This document shows, piece after piece, positions 47,751-56,732 of a stretch of DNA of 64,000 nucleotides; position 1 is the first letter of the stretch; each line of letters opens with the position of its first letter. The translations under genes and the position numbers were made by a program. The DNA comes from Bacillus sp. EB106-08-02-XG196 (GTDB lineage: Bacteria; Bacillota; Bacilli; Bacillales; Cytobacillaceae). The notes under the pieces are model-generated. The model saw only the letters and a program-made list of their open reading frames with translations. It ran no database searches and was not told the DNA's origin. The stretch lies in assembly GCF_013396335.1 (NCBI RefSeq), contig NZ_JABWSY010000003.1, positions 248,001 through 312,000 on the forward strand, in the 5' to 3' direction.

Positions 47751-50693
47751 TTGAAAATAATAAAAGATAGTATTTCTTTTTTACTAGTAATATTACTAGT
47801 ATTCAGTCAATTTGCTGCAACTGCTTCTGCAAAAAAACAATCTTCTGCATATGACCTTCCAGCCCCAGTAAACTTACAGATACCGAACCTTTCTTATGAC
47901 GAAGACAGTATAACCCTTGTTTGGGAAAAACCTGAAGATTATAAGGACATTGTAGATTTTAATGTCTATATGAATGGTAAGAAAGTTGGCAGCGCTTTAA
48001 AAGATAACAGCGGCCCAGCAAAAGCTTATATCAATAATTTCTATGAAAATATTGATAAAGATGATTTCCACGTTGATATACTCATTCATAATTTTATGGT
48101 AGAAAACCTGAAACCTAACAAAACTTATGAATTTTATGTAACCTCTGTAAATACAGAAGGGATCGAATCTGCCCCTTCCAATAAAGTGGTTGGGAAAACA
48201 ACGGCTGTACCAGAAATTTTTAATATTGTTGATTTTGGCGCAACAGCAGATGATGAAACAAAAGATACAAAAGCGATTCAAGCCGCAATTGATGCAGCGG
48301 CACCAGGAGCGAAGGTATTAATTCCTAAAGGAAAATTTATCTCTGGGGAATTATGGCTGAAATCCGATATGACGCTGCAAGTAGATGGACATTTACTTGG
48401 TTCACCGGATGCTGAAGATTATAGCATGAATTTCTGGCTATATGATTACTCGACCGATGAGCGTTCTTACTCCCTGATCAATGCCCATACCTACGATTAC
48501 GGCAGTCTAAAGAACATTAGGATTGTAGGAAACGGGGTCATTGACGGAAATGGATGGAAATATGATAAAAGCCATCCAACGATTGATGAACTTGGCAATG
48601 AACTCCCTCGCTTAGTTGCAGGGAATAACTCTAAAGTTACCGGTAATGAGAAAGTAGAAAATGGTAAAATGGGTCCTTTGGTTCCTGAAGCGGAAAGTAC
48701 ATTCGGAATACTAGCTGCAAATCAGTCTTACGCAGCCCAAGTAATGGGGATGGATGCAAAATCTGCTTATTCTGGACGGTCCAATCTGATTACTGTTCGC
48801 GGGGTTGACGGTATGTATTATGAAGGTATTACCCAGCTTAATCCAGCCAATCATGGGATTGTGAATCTTCACAGTAAAAACATCGTTGTAAATGGTACCA
48901 TATCCAAAACATACGATGGAAATAATGCGGATGGCTATGAGTTCGGTGATTCTCAAAATATTATGGTCTTCAATAACTTTGTAGATACAGGAGATGATGC
49001 CATCAACTTTGCTTCTGGAATGGGCCAAGGTGCTGCTGAAAAAGAACCAACGGGAAATGCATGGATTTTTAATAACTATATTCGTGAAGGTCACGGTGGA
49101 GTGGTAACAGGCAGTCATACTGGCAGTTGGATACAAGACTTTGTTGTTGAAGATAACATTATGTATAAAACGGATGTGGGTTTACGTAGTAAAACCAATA
49201 CCCCGATGGGCGGCGGAGCAAGAAAAATCCTCTTCAGAGATAATGCTTTAGAGGGCATTGATGGGGATGGTCCTTTTGTCTTCACTTCTGCTTATACAGA
49301 TGCCAACGCTTCCATTCTTTATGAGCCTGCACAAGAACTATCTCAATTTAGAGATATGGAGATTGTTAATACTACGGTCCGCAATCAAGGAGGTAGTAAA
49401 AAACAATCTATCCTTGTATCTGGTAATAAGGATGTGGGGGAAGTGTACCACGAAAATATTACCTTTAGAGATGTGAAATTTGATAATGTCTATTCCGTAA
49501 ATATGGATTACGCAAAGGATTTCAAATTTATTAATGTTTCCTTTACGAATGTCAAAGATAATGGCGGAAATCCATGGAGAATAAAAAACTCTACAGGACT
49601 TGTCTTTGAAGATACAACCGCTGCTCCTGAAGATGCAGGCCAAAAACCAGAATGGTCAAAATCATCATCAGTGCAAGCACTATCTTCAGCAGATGGAAAG
49701 AGTGTAACCTTAACATGGGAGGGAGCAGCGGATAATAAAGGGGTTACAGGATACACCATATATAAAGATGGTGAAAAAATAGGATCTACCTATACGACAA
49801 CTAATATAACAAGCTATAAAGTTACTGGGTTATCTCCAGTTAAAGAATACAATTTTAAAGTAGAAGCTGCAGACGCAATTGGGAATCGTACTTCTAATGG
49901 CCCGGAAATAACAGTAAAAACGGAAGGGACAGCTGATTTAACACCACCAGTACTTCCTGAAAATACTGAAATTTTTGAACCAAAATTAAAGATACCTGCA
50001 AGTGATACGTTTAGTGGAAAAGAAGCAGAGGTTGTTTATCCTGGATTCACTTGGGCATCTGTTGCTTGGAAAGCTGCAAGTGACGACGTTGGAATTGCTG
50101 GATATAACGTTTATGCAAACGGAAAATTACGCGGATTTGTTACATCAAGCAAATATACGTTAACCCAACTTGAACCAGGTACAAAATATGATATTGAAGT
50201 AGAAGCAGTTGATTTTGCAGGAAATAAAACACCATATAACCGTTCACTTGAAATTGAAACGGCTGTTCCGTATGCGATTGGGGCTCCAACTTTTGATGGT
50301 GGGTTAAATGCTGCGATTGGAAAGGATGGAAAGAGTGTTTCTCTTTCATGGAACGAGGCAAAAGCGACCAACCAAGAGGTGATCGGATACCGTGTTTACG
50401 TAAATAGGCAGCCAATTAAGCCTGAGGGTGCTGAATATACGCCAATAAATGCGGAAATGACAACAGATTTAACCAATTATACGGTAACCGGCCTTAAACA
50501 AGGGAAAATATATACATTTAAGGTAGAAGCAGTTGGACGAGGAATCAAATTTTCCAAAAGAGAAAGACTCGCAGATGTGATTCCTAACGGTCTTGTAAAA
50601 GTATTTGGATATCGATGGAGTGGTTATGGACCTAGTGAAACTGTGCACCTCATCCCTGGTAAAGCAGTTAGTGAAGAAGCTAAATCCAAGTAA
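47751..50693 (+). CDS. Secreted GH28 polygalacturonase with fibronectin-III domains
   Basis: A 980-residue extracellular enzyme. Signal peptide at 1-27 (FLLVILLVFSQFAATASA). An N-terminal fibronectin-III domain (about 37-147) precedes the family-28 beta-helix (about 155-625). Its active-site strands are DGNNADGYEFGDSQN, FVDTGDDAINFASG, REGHGGVVTGS and VGLRSKT. Three more fibronectin-III domains follow (about 640-725, 745-845 and 850-955), each with the T.YTFKVEA-type strand. The layout resembles exo-polygalacturonases that attack the chain ends of pectate. The start is TTG 47751 behind AAAGGTGG. It may share the upstream operon's transcript. Confidence 0.93.
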   Translation: MKIIKDSISFLLVILLVFSQFAATASAKKQSSAYDLPAPVNLQIPNLSYDEDSITLVWEKPEDYKDIVDFNVYMNGKKVGSALKDNSGPAKAYINNFYENIDKDDFHVDILIHNFMVENLKPNKTYEFYVTSVNTEGIESAPSNKVVGKTTAVPEIFNIVDFGATADDETKDTKAIQAAIDAAAPGAKVLIPKGKFISGELWLKSDMTLQVDGHLLGSPDAEDYSMNFWLYDYSTDERSYSLINAHTYDYGSLKNIRIVGNGVIDGNGWKYDKSHPTIDELGNELPRLVAGNNSKVTGNEKVENGKMGPLVPEAESTFGILAANQSYAAQVMGMDAKSAYSGRSNLITVRGVDGMYYEGITQLNPANHGIVNLHSKNIVVNGTISKTYDGNNADGYEFGDSQNIMVFNNFVDTGDDAINFASGMGQGAAEKEPTGNAWIFNNYIREGHGGVVTGSHTGSWIQDFVVEDNIMYKTDVGLRSKTNTPMGGGARKILFRDNALEGIDGDGPFVFTSAYTDANASILYEPAQELSQFRDMEIVNTTVRNQGGSKKQSILVSGNKDVGEVYHENITFRDVKFDNVYSVNMDYAKDFKFINVSFTNVKDNGGNPWRIKNSTGLVFEDTTAAPEDAGQKPEWSKSSSVQALSSADGKSVTLTWEGAADNKGVTGYTIYKDGEKIGSTYTTTNITSYKVTGLSPVKEYNFKVEAADAIGNRTSNGPEITVKTEGTADLTPPVLPENTEIFEPKLKIPASDTFSGKEAEVVYPGFTWASVAWKAASDDVGIAGYNVYANGKLRGFVTSSKYTLTQLEPGTKYDIEVEAVDFAGNKTPYNRSLEIETAVPYAIGAPTFDGGLNAAIGKDGKSVSLSWNEAKATNQEVIGYRVYVNRQPIKPEGAEYTPINAEMTTDLTNYTVTGLKQGKIYTFKVEAVGRGIKFSKRERLADVIPNGLVKVFGYRWSGYGPSETVHLIPGKAVSEEAKSK

Positions 50694-50730
50694 TTTCTAG
50701 TAATTAGCTTAATTGTAGTACGACTAATTT

Positions 50731-50765
50731 GGGGGCTTTGATCTACGAAAGATGAAAGAGCCCCC
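50731..50765 (+). promoter_or_regulatory. Intercistronic hairpin before the pectate lyase gene
   Basis: GGGGGCT (50731-50737) pairs with AGCCCCC (50759-50765). A T tract does not follow (GAAATTATTTTC), so it may stabilise or process the mRNA, or terminate weakly. Confidence 0.5.
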
Positions 50766-50795
50766 GAAATTATTTTCAAAGGAGATGATTAAATC

Positions 50796-53246
50796 TTGAA
50801 AAAACCGTCATTAAAAGGCAAGAAAATCCAAGCTTCGATCATAACTGCGGCATTAGCTATTTCAAGTTTGTTAGTAGTACCAGATAGTAATGTGAATGTG
50901 GTATCCGCAGTTGAAAATATTGATAAAGTGCTTGCATTTCCTGGTGCAGAAGGCGGAGGACGCTATACTTCCGGCGGAAGATTTGGGGAAGTCTATATCG
51001 TTAATACACTAGAAGACTATGGAACTGGAGAAAAGGAAATCCCAGGATCCCTGCGTGATGCCTTAAGTAAGGACAATCGTTTTATCGTCTTTAACATCTC
51101 TGGAGTAATCAATTTAAAAGAACCTTTTTCTCTAAGAAAACGAAAGAATATAACGATTGCCGGACAAACCGCTCCGGGGGATGGAATTACTCTAACTGGA
51201 TATGAAACCAATATCAGTGATTCTGAGAATGTTATTATTCGCTACCTTCGCTTCCGGCCAGGAGCTGAAAATGTACATAGTGGAGATTCCATGGACGCTA
51301 TTTGGGGTAGAAGCATGAAAAATGTCATGATTGATCATATATCAACAAGCTGGTCTACTGATGAAACGATGTCCTTATATCGTGCGGAAAATATGACTGT
51401 GCAGTGGTCAATTGTGGCAGAAAGTTTAGCCATGAGCGGTCATACGAAAGGTCGTCATGGGTACGGTGGAATATGGGGTGGAGTTAATACTTCCTACCAT
51501 CACAATCTAGTAGCTAATCATACTTCTCGAAACCCCCGTTTAGGTGGGGGTACTGCCGAGGCAGATGATAACAACCATATTGGCTTATTTGATATCAGAA
51601 ATAATGTGATTTATAACTGGGGATTTAACACTGCATATGGTGGCGGCAGAGCCTATGCCAATTATATGAATAACTATATGAAGCCAGGATTAGGTACACG
51701 TAGCAGTGTAGAATCACGGGTGATTGACGCTGGGGAGAAAGACAAACCAGGTAAATTTTACATTAACGGAAATGTACTAGAAGGAAATTCTGAAGTATCC
51801 AACGATAATTCAAAAGGTATTTATGTATCTGAAAGTGCAGCCCCTACAACGGAGATAGTGGATGAGGAGTTTCAGATGGATGGTACATCAGCGGAGGCAC
51901 TAAGAACTACTTCGGCTGAGGAAGCATATAATGAGGTTTTAGCAAAATCAGGAGCAACATATCCAAAACGAGATGCCTTGGATGCTAGAATTATAAATGA
52001 AGTGAAGAATAATCAAGGTAGATTCGTTAATCGCCACGAAGAAGTAGGGGGACTCCCATACACAGCTGTAATTACTCGACAAGAGGATTTAGATAAAGAC
52101 GGTGATGGGATAGCTGATGAATGGGAGATGAAAAATGGATTAGATCCGAGTAATGCTGATGATAGCAGTGAAATAGCAGCAGATCAAAGCGGATATACGA
52201 ATATAGAAAACTACGTCAATTCATTGGTAAATATGGAATATACACCAAGTAACCCAGAAATATCAATGAAAACACCTACCAATAATCAGATTTTTAAAAC
52301 AAGTGATCAAATTACGATTGAAGCAAATGTAAAAGGAAAGACAGACATTGAAAAAGTAGAATTTTACAATGGAGATAAGATTATTGGAACAGTTACAAGT
52401 GAACCATTTAGGATGAGCACAAATTTACCAGATGGTACCTATTATATATCTGCCAAAGTAATAGATAAATCTGGTCTACAGACACAGGCAACTGCCTCCG
52501 TTATTCATATTAATAACGAAACGAATTTAAAACAATGGAAAACAACGGATATTGGAACTCCAAATATTCCAGGTCATGCATCTTTATATAATGATGTTAT
52601 GACTGTAAAAGGTTCTGGAAAGTTAAAAGAGAATGATGATAACTTCCACTTTACTTACCGTAATTTGGCAGGAGATGGAGAATTGATTGCAAAAGTTGAG
52701 ACCATGACACCGGTGGATCATCATGCTTTTGCTGGGTTAATGGTCCGAGAGAGTCTTGAAAAAGATGCGAAAACGGTCGCTTTGGGTCTTTCTTATACAA
52801 AATCTTATTCATGGAAAGAAAACGGAACAACCTACTATAGAAATCCATGGTCCGCCTATGTAGCCGCCCGTTATGAACAAGGTGGAAATATGGACGAGTT
52901 AGGTGAAAACCTTGATTCTCCTAGTAATGCGATAGAATCTGGAGTTGCATTAATTAATGATATACCATTTAAAGACAAGGAAAAACCTCTGGGTTATTAT
53001 CTTAAACTCAAACGAACAGGTAATGTTTTTAGCGCAGAAGGGTCAACCGATGGAATCAACTGGATTCCAATAGGAGAACGTACGATTGAAATGAATAAAA
53101 AGGTTTACATTGGAATGGCTGTTGATGGAAACAAAGTTGAGAATCACTTAAACAATCTAAATACGGCTACCTTTTCTCATATACAATTAAACTTAACCAA
53201 AAAACAATATAAAGATCCATCCGTAACAAAAAAAAACAGTAAATAA
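50796..53246 (+). CDS. Secreted multidomain PL1 pectate lyase
   Basis: An 816-residue extracellular enzyme that cleaves pectate by beta-elimination. Signal peptide at about 1-38. The family-1-type beta-helix (about 45-430) has AFPGAEGGGRYTSGGR, NITIAGQTAPGDGITL, the calcium-site-like SGDSMDAIWGRSMKNVMIDHISTSWSTDE and SRNPRLGGG with the catalytic Arg. A calcium-binding loop DKDGDGIADEWEMKNGLDPSN (about 430-450) is followed by an Ig-like domain (about 485-570) and a C-terminal sandwich domain that may bind carbohydrate (about 580-800). The start is TTG 50796 behind AAAGGAGATGA. It is the last gene of the pectin island. Confidence 0.92.
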   Translation: MKKPSLKGKKIQASIITAALAISSLLVVPDSNVNVVSAVENIDKVLAFPGAEGGGRYTSGGRFGEVYIVNTLEDYGTGEKEIPGSLRDALSKDNRFIVFNISGVINLKEPFSLRKRKNITIAGQTAPGDGITLTGYETNISDSENVIIRYLRFRPGAENVHSGDSMDAIWGRSMKNVMIDHISTSWSTDETMSLYRAENMTVQWSIVAESLAMSGHTKGRHGYGGIWGGVNTSYHHNLVANHTSRNPRLGGGTAEADDNNHIGLFDIRNNVIYNWGFNTAYGGGRAYANYMNNYMKPGLGTRSSVESRVIDAGEKDKPGKFYINGNVLEGNSEVSNDNSKGIYVSESAAPTTEIVDEEFQMDGTSAEALRTTSAEEAYNEVLAKSGATYPKRDALDARIINEVKNNQGRFVNRHEEVGGLPYTAVITRQEDLDKDGDGIADEWEMKNGLDPSNADDSSEIAADQSGYTNIENYVNSLVNMEYTPSNPEISMKTPTNNQIFKTSDQITIEANVKGKTDIEKVEFYNGDKIIGTVTSEPFRMSTNLPDGTYYISAKVIDKSGLQTQATASVIHINNETNLKQWKTTDIGTPNIPGHASLYNDVMTVKGSGKLKENDDNFHFTYRNLAGDGELIAKVETMTPVDHHAFAGLMVRESLEKDAKTVALGLSYTKSYSWKENGTTYYRNPWSAYVAARYEQGGNMDELGENLDSPSNAIESGVALINDIPFKDKEKPLGYYLKLKRTGNVFSAEGSTDGINWIPIGERTIEMNKKVYIGMAVDGNKVENHLNNLNTATFSHIQLNLTKKQYKDPSVTKKNSK

Positions 53247-53247
53247 A

Positions 53248-53312
53248 TGGCTTTTTAGCCAAGGATGATTTTTTTCAGCCGCACAGTGAATAGTTCACAA
53301 GTGCGGCTTTTG
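53248..53312 (+). terminator. Double terminator after the pectate lyase gene
   Basis: TGGCT/AGCCA (53248-53261) comes first, then AGCCGCAC (53277-53284) with GTGCGGCT (53301-53308) and T4. The inner part of the second hairpin pairs GTGAA with TTCAC. Confidence 0.82.
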
Positions 53313-53401
53313 TTATTTAATCAGAAATAATTGTCACAAAATTTTCAGAATAAGTTTGAAGTTCTTGTAAGATTGAATTTCATTTGCAAGTTCAACCCTT
53401 C

Positions 53402-53421
53402 GTGAACAAAATGAACAAAAT
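53402..53421 (+). promoter_or_regulatory. Probable response-regulator site before tctC
   Basis: GTGAACAAAATGAACAAAAT contains two direct repeats of GAACAAAAT with a 9-bp period. A nearly identical 20-mer lies before the CitMHS gene (61659-61678). A TATAAT at 53452-53457 has no good -35 box, as expected for an activated promoter with this site upstream. Confidence 0.65.
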
Positions 53422-53515
53422 GGTTAATAAGTTTTTAATGCTGTTTAAATTTATAATCTATTAAATATTCGAAAATTTTGTAAAATTAAGAAAACATTTA
53501 CAAGGGGGAATTGAA

Positions 53516-54547
53516 ATGTTTTCTATTAAAAGAATTTCAGCAGTAATGTGTGCAGGGGCATTGGCGCTAAGCCTAGGTGCTTGCAGCAGCAGTAATGAAA
53601 CAGCAAGCTCAGATAAAAAGGAAGAAAGTACTGGCTATCCTACGAAAGCGATTACAGTAGTTGCACCTTCAGGGGCAGGTGGCGGATGGGATTTAACTGC
53701 ACGTGCGTTTACAAAAGTGCTGGGTGAAACGAAGGTGGTTGAACAGCCTTTGACGGTCGAGAACAAGCCTGGTGGCGGCGGTGCTGTCTTTATGGCGGAA
53801 TACGCTACCCAGCAAGTTGAAAATAATGATATGCTCTTTGTCAATTCACCACCAATTGTAATTAACAATCTGAAAAAAGAAGGAAACAGTCCATATGGCT
53901 ACAAAAATACAACACCATTGGCGCAGCTGACAAAAGATTTTGGTGCAATTGTTGTAAAAGCGGATTCTAAATTCACAGACTTAAAATCAGTATTGGAAGA
54001 GGTAAAGAAGGATCCTAGTAAACTAACATTTGCAGGTGGATCTGCACCAGGTTCCATGGACCATTTAATTTCCATTCTACCTGCTTATAAATATGGAGTG
54101 GATCCAACAAAGGTTAAATACGTTTCCTATGATGGCGGCGGTGAAGCGATTACCGCACTTCTTGGCGGTAACGCAGATGTAATTGGTACCGATGCCTCTA
54201 GTGTAAAAGAATTTTTAAAGGCGGGTAAGGTGCGCGTGTTGGCGATTACCTCAAATGAACGTTTATCGGGTGATTTTAAGGATGTACCAACTGCAAAAGA
54301 ACAGGGTGTCGATGCAGAGTTTACGATTTGGCGCGGGATTTTTGGTCCGGAAAAAATGTCTACTGAGGCAAAAACTTATTGGGAACAAGCAATTGAAAAG
54401 CTCGTTAGCTCTCCTGAGTGGAAAACAGAAGTAGAGACGCAAGGCTGGGAATTGGAATATAAAAACAGTTCTGATTTCAAAAAGTTTTTAGAGGAACAAG
54501 AAAGCCAAGTCCAGCAATTATTAACAGCATTAGGAATGCAGAAGTAA
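53516..54547 (+). CDS. tctC: Tripartite tricarboxylate transporter substrate-binding lipoprotein (TctC)
   Basis: A 343-residue lipoprotein of the TctC/Bug family that binds citrate-like acids outside the membrane. The lipoprotein signal ends in LSLGAC (Cys near residue 23). The family's ligand loop is visible as YPTKAITVVAPSGAGGGWDLTARAF (about 42-66), and FAGGSAPGSMDHL is the second loop. The start is ATG 53516 behind AAGGGGGAATTG. It heads tctCBA; a triple hairpin separates it from tctB. Confidence 0.93.
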   Translation: MFSIKRISAVMCAGALALSLGACSSSNETASSDKKEESTGYPTKAITVVAPSGAGGGWDLTARAFTKVLGETKVVEQPLTVENKPGGGGAVFMAEYATQQVENNDMLFVNSPPIVINNLKKEGNSPYGYKNTTPLAQLTKDFGAIVVKADSKFTDLKSVLEEVKKDPSKLTFAGGSAPGSMDHLISILPAYKYGVDPTKVKYVSYDGGGEAITALLGGNADVIGTDASSVKEFLKAGKVRVLAITSNERLSGDFKDVPTAKEQGVDAEFTIWRGIFGPEKMSTEAKTYWEQAIEKLVSSPEWKTEVETQGWELEYKNSSDFKKFLEEQESQVQQLLTALGMQK

Positions 54548-54554
54548 AACAGAA

Positions 54555-54640
54555 GGGAAGGAGTAACTCACTCCTTCCTCGGGAAGGAGTAACTCACTCC
54601 TTCCTCGGGAAGGAGTTAACTCTCTCCTTCCTCTATTTTT
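54555..54640 (+). repeat. Three tandem hairpin units between tctC and tctB
   Basis: Two identical 26-bp units and one 27-bp variant stand head to tail (54555-54580, 54581-54606, 54607-54633). Each is an inverted repeat (GGAAGGAGT with ACTCCTTCC around a short loop; the third has GGAAGGAGTTAACTCT). T6 follows the last. The unit thus looks like a terminator hairpin amplified in tandem. Confidence 0.9.
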
Positions 54641-54658
54641 TCTGAAGGGGGATTACGA

Positions 54659-55111
54659 ATGGTATTAAAATTTGATTACATTGCATCTGTATTGTTCCTG
54701 GTTGTAGGTGTTCTTTTTATTATCGGGAGCAGGCAGCTTGAAAGCTCGTCCTATGGGAGTGCAGTTGGCCCTGATATCTTTCCACTTATTCTTGGTGGCG
54801 CACTTATTTTATTAAGTATCCGTTTATTTTATGAAACATTCATCACGAAGAATCAACAGGGGACGAAAGAGAAATTACAGTACAAACCTTTCCTAATCAT
54901 TTTTGTGGCTACATTGGTTTATATTTTAACGTTGGAAACAATCGGGTATGTAATCACTACCTTTCTATTTTTATTTATTTGTTTTCAAACGATGGAACGT
55001 ACGAAAGTGATACAATCCCTTATCATATCAGCTTGCTTTTCAGGACTTGTATATTTTTTATATGTAGAGGTTTTAAAAGGGACATTACCAGACTGGCCAA
55101 TTTGGTTTTAA
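54659..55111 (+). CDS. tctB: Tripartite tricarboxylate transporter small membrane subunit (TctB)
   Basis: A 150-residue membrane protein with four spans. It has the TctB feature SSYGSAVGPDIFPLILGGALILLSI (about residues 29-53), where the periplasmic loop meets span 2. It forms the membrane complex with TctA. Start ATG 54659 follows AAGGGGG; it ends 24 bases before tctA. Confidence 0.9.
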   Translation: MVLKFDYIASVLFLVVGVLFIIGSRQLESSSYGSAVGPDIFPLILGGALILLSIRLFYETFITKNQQGTKEKLQYKPFLIIFVATLVYILTLETIGYVITTFLFLFICFQTMERTKVIQSLIISACFSGLVYFLYVEVLKGTLPDWPIWF

Positions 55112-55135
55112 GCGAGAAAGAAAGGTGGACACAAA

Positions 55136-56662
55136 ATGAGTACACTCGATTATTTATTTCAGGGATTTGGAACGGCACTTATTTGGTATAATATCCTATT
55201 TGCTTTTGTTGGGGTTTTAATTGGGACAGCTGTAGGTGTGCTTCCTGGGATTGGACCAATGAGTGGTGTTGCCCTTCTTATTCCGGTGACGGCTTCTATT
55301 ACGGGGGGGCTTCCACCAGAAAATGCTGCGACGAGCGCGATTATTCTACTCGCTGGAGTCTATTATGGAGCGATGTATGGCGGATCGACCACTTCCATTC
55401 TATTAAATACACCGGGAGAATCTTCATCTGTCGTTACGACCTTGGACGGTTACCAGATGGCCAAGAAAGGAAGAGCAGGAAGTGCCTTATCCATTTCGGC
55501 AATCGGTTCCTTTGTGGCGGGGATTATTACCCTTGTGGCACTGATTGCATTAGCAAAACCATTATCAGCTGTAGCGCTCAAATTTGGTCCGGCAGAATAT
55601 TTTTCCTTGATGCTATTAGGGCTGGGGGCAGTCAGTGGATTAGCTGGGAAATCGGTAACAAAAGCATTAATGATGACCATTTTCGGTTTATTACTTGGTA
55701 CGATTGGAATCGACAACGTATCTGGTATTGCCAGATTTACCTTTGATGTTCCATGGCTGTATCAGGGAATTGAGTTTTTAACAATAGCAGTTGGATTGTT
55801 TGCAGTTGGTGAGGTATTTAAGACCATTTTGGAAAAAGAAGAGGAAGATTCTGAGATTGCAAAGATAAATAATTTACTTCCATCTAAAGCTGAGCTAAAA
55901 GAATCCGCAGGACCCATTGCCCGCGGTTCGATTTTAGGTTTCTTTGTAGGAATTTTACCGGGCGCTGGGGCGACGCTTGCTTCCTTCTTTTCTTATATTC
56001 TAGAAAAAAAGATTTCAAAAACGCCTTCAAAGTTTGGAACAGGAACGATTGCAGGGGTTGCGGCGCCAGAATCGGCGAACAATGCAGCCTCGGGCGGTGC
56101 GATGATCCCATTATTAACACTAGGTATTCCAGGTTCAGGTACGACGGCTATATTAATGGGAGCATTGATGATGTATAACGTCCAGCCGGGTCCGTTATTA
56201 TTTGAAGACCATCCACAAGTAGCATGGGGATTGATTGCCAGCATGTTTATTGGGAACATCATGCTTTTAATTTTAAATCTCCCACTCGTCAAAGTGTTTG
56301 CGAAAATTATTCAAACACCAAAGCAATTCTTGATTCCTATGATTATTGCCATCTCGATCTTTGGTGTCTATGCGGTCCAAGTATCAACGAACGATCTTTT
56401 ACTATTATTGGGATGTGGACTTCTTGGCTATTTCTTAAGCAAAAACGATTATCCAATTGCCCCTTTGGTGCTCGGATTGGTATTAGGACCCATGGTAGAG
56501 AATAATTTACGAAGAGCTTTAACGATATCAAATGGAGATTTCAGTGTATTCTTTACAAGACCAATTTCTCTCATTTTTCTTATCATTACGCTCCTTTGGC
56601 TGCTAGTTCCATTCATTATGAAAAGAAGAGGAAAAGATGTAATTATTAATATTGAAGGATAA
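55136..56662 (+). CDS. tctA: Tripartite tricarboxylate transporter large membrane subunit (TctA)
   Basis: A 508-residue permease with about 12 spans that carries the tricarboxylate into the cell. The two family repeats begin with GVLPGIGPMSGVALLIPVT (about residues 37-55) and GILPGAGATLASFFSYILE (about 271-289). The signatures YGAMYGGSTTSILLNTPGE and ESANNAASGGAMIPLLTLGIPG follow each. It starts at ATG 55136 behind AAAGGTGG and ends in a terminator. Confidence 0.95.
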   Translation: MSTLDYLFQGFGTALIWYNILFAFVGVLIGTAVGVLPGIGPMSGVALLIPVTASITGGLPPENAATSAIILLAGVYYGAMYGGSTTSILLNTPGESSSVVTTLDGYQMAKKGRAGSALSISAIGSFVAGIITLVALIALAKPLSAVALKFGPAEYFSLMLLGLGAVSGLAGKSVTKALMMTIFGLLLGTIGIDNVSGIARFTFDVPWLYQGIEFLTIAVGLFAVGEVFKTILEKEEEDSEIAKINNLLPSKAELKESAGPIARGSILGFFVGILPGAGATLASFFSYILEKKISKTPSKFGTGTIAGVAAPESANNAASGGAMIPLLTLGIPGSGTTAILMGALMMYNVQPGPLLFEDHPQVAWGLIASMFIGNIMLLILNLPLVKVFAKIIQTPKQFLIPMIIAISIFGVYAVQVSTNDLLLLLGCGLLGYFLSKNDYPIAPLVLGLVLGPMVENNLRRALTISNGDFSVFFTRPISLIFLIITLLWLLVPFIMKRRGKDVIINIEG

Positions 56663-56679
56663 ATTTTTATAATAATTCG

Positions 56680-56708
56680 AAAACTCCTTTATTTAAGGAG
56701 TTTTTTTA
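56680..56708 (+). terminator. Terminator of tctCBA
   Basis: AAAACTCCTT (56680-56689) pairs with AAGGAGTTTT (56695-56704) and runs into TTTT. A TATAAT (56710-56715) directly after it may start the kinase transcript. Confidence 0.85.
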
Positions 56709-56732
56709 CTATAATATGAATGAGGTGATTGA

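Noticed and set aside
54555-54633. Regular 26-bp repeats that at first look like a CRISPR array
   Set aside because: The units abut without spacers, are themselves palindromic hairpins, and no cas genes are nearby.
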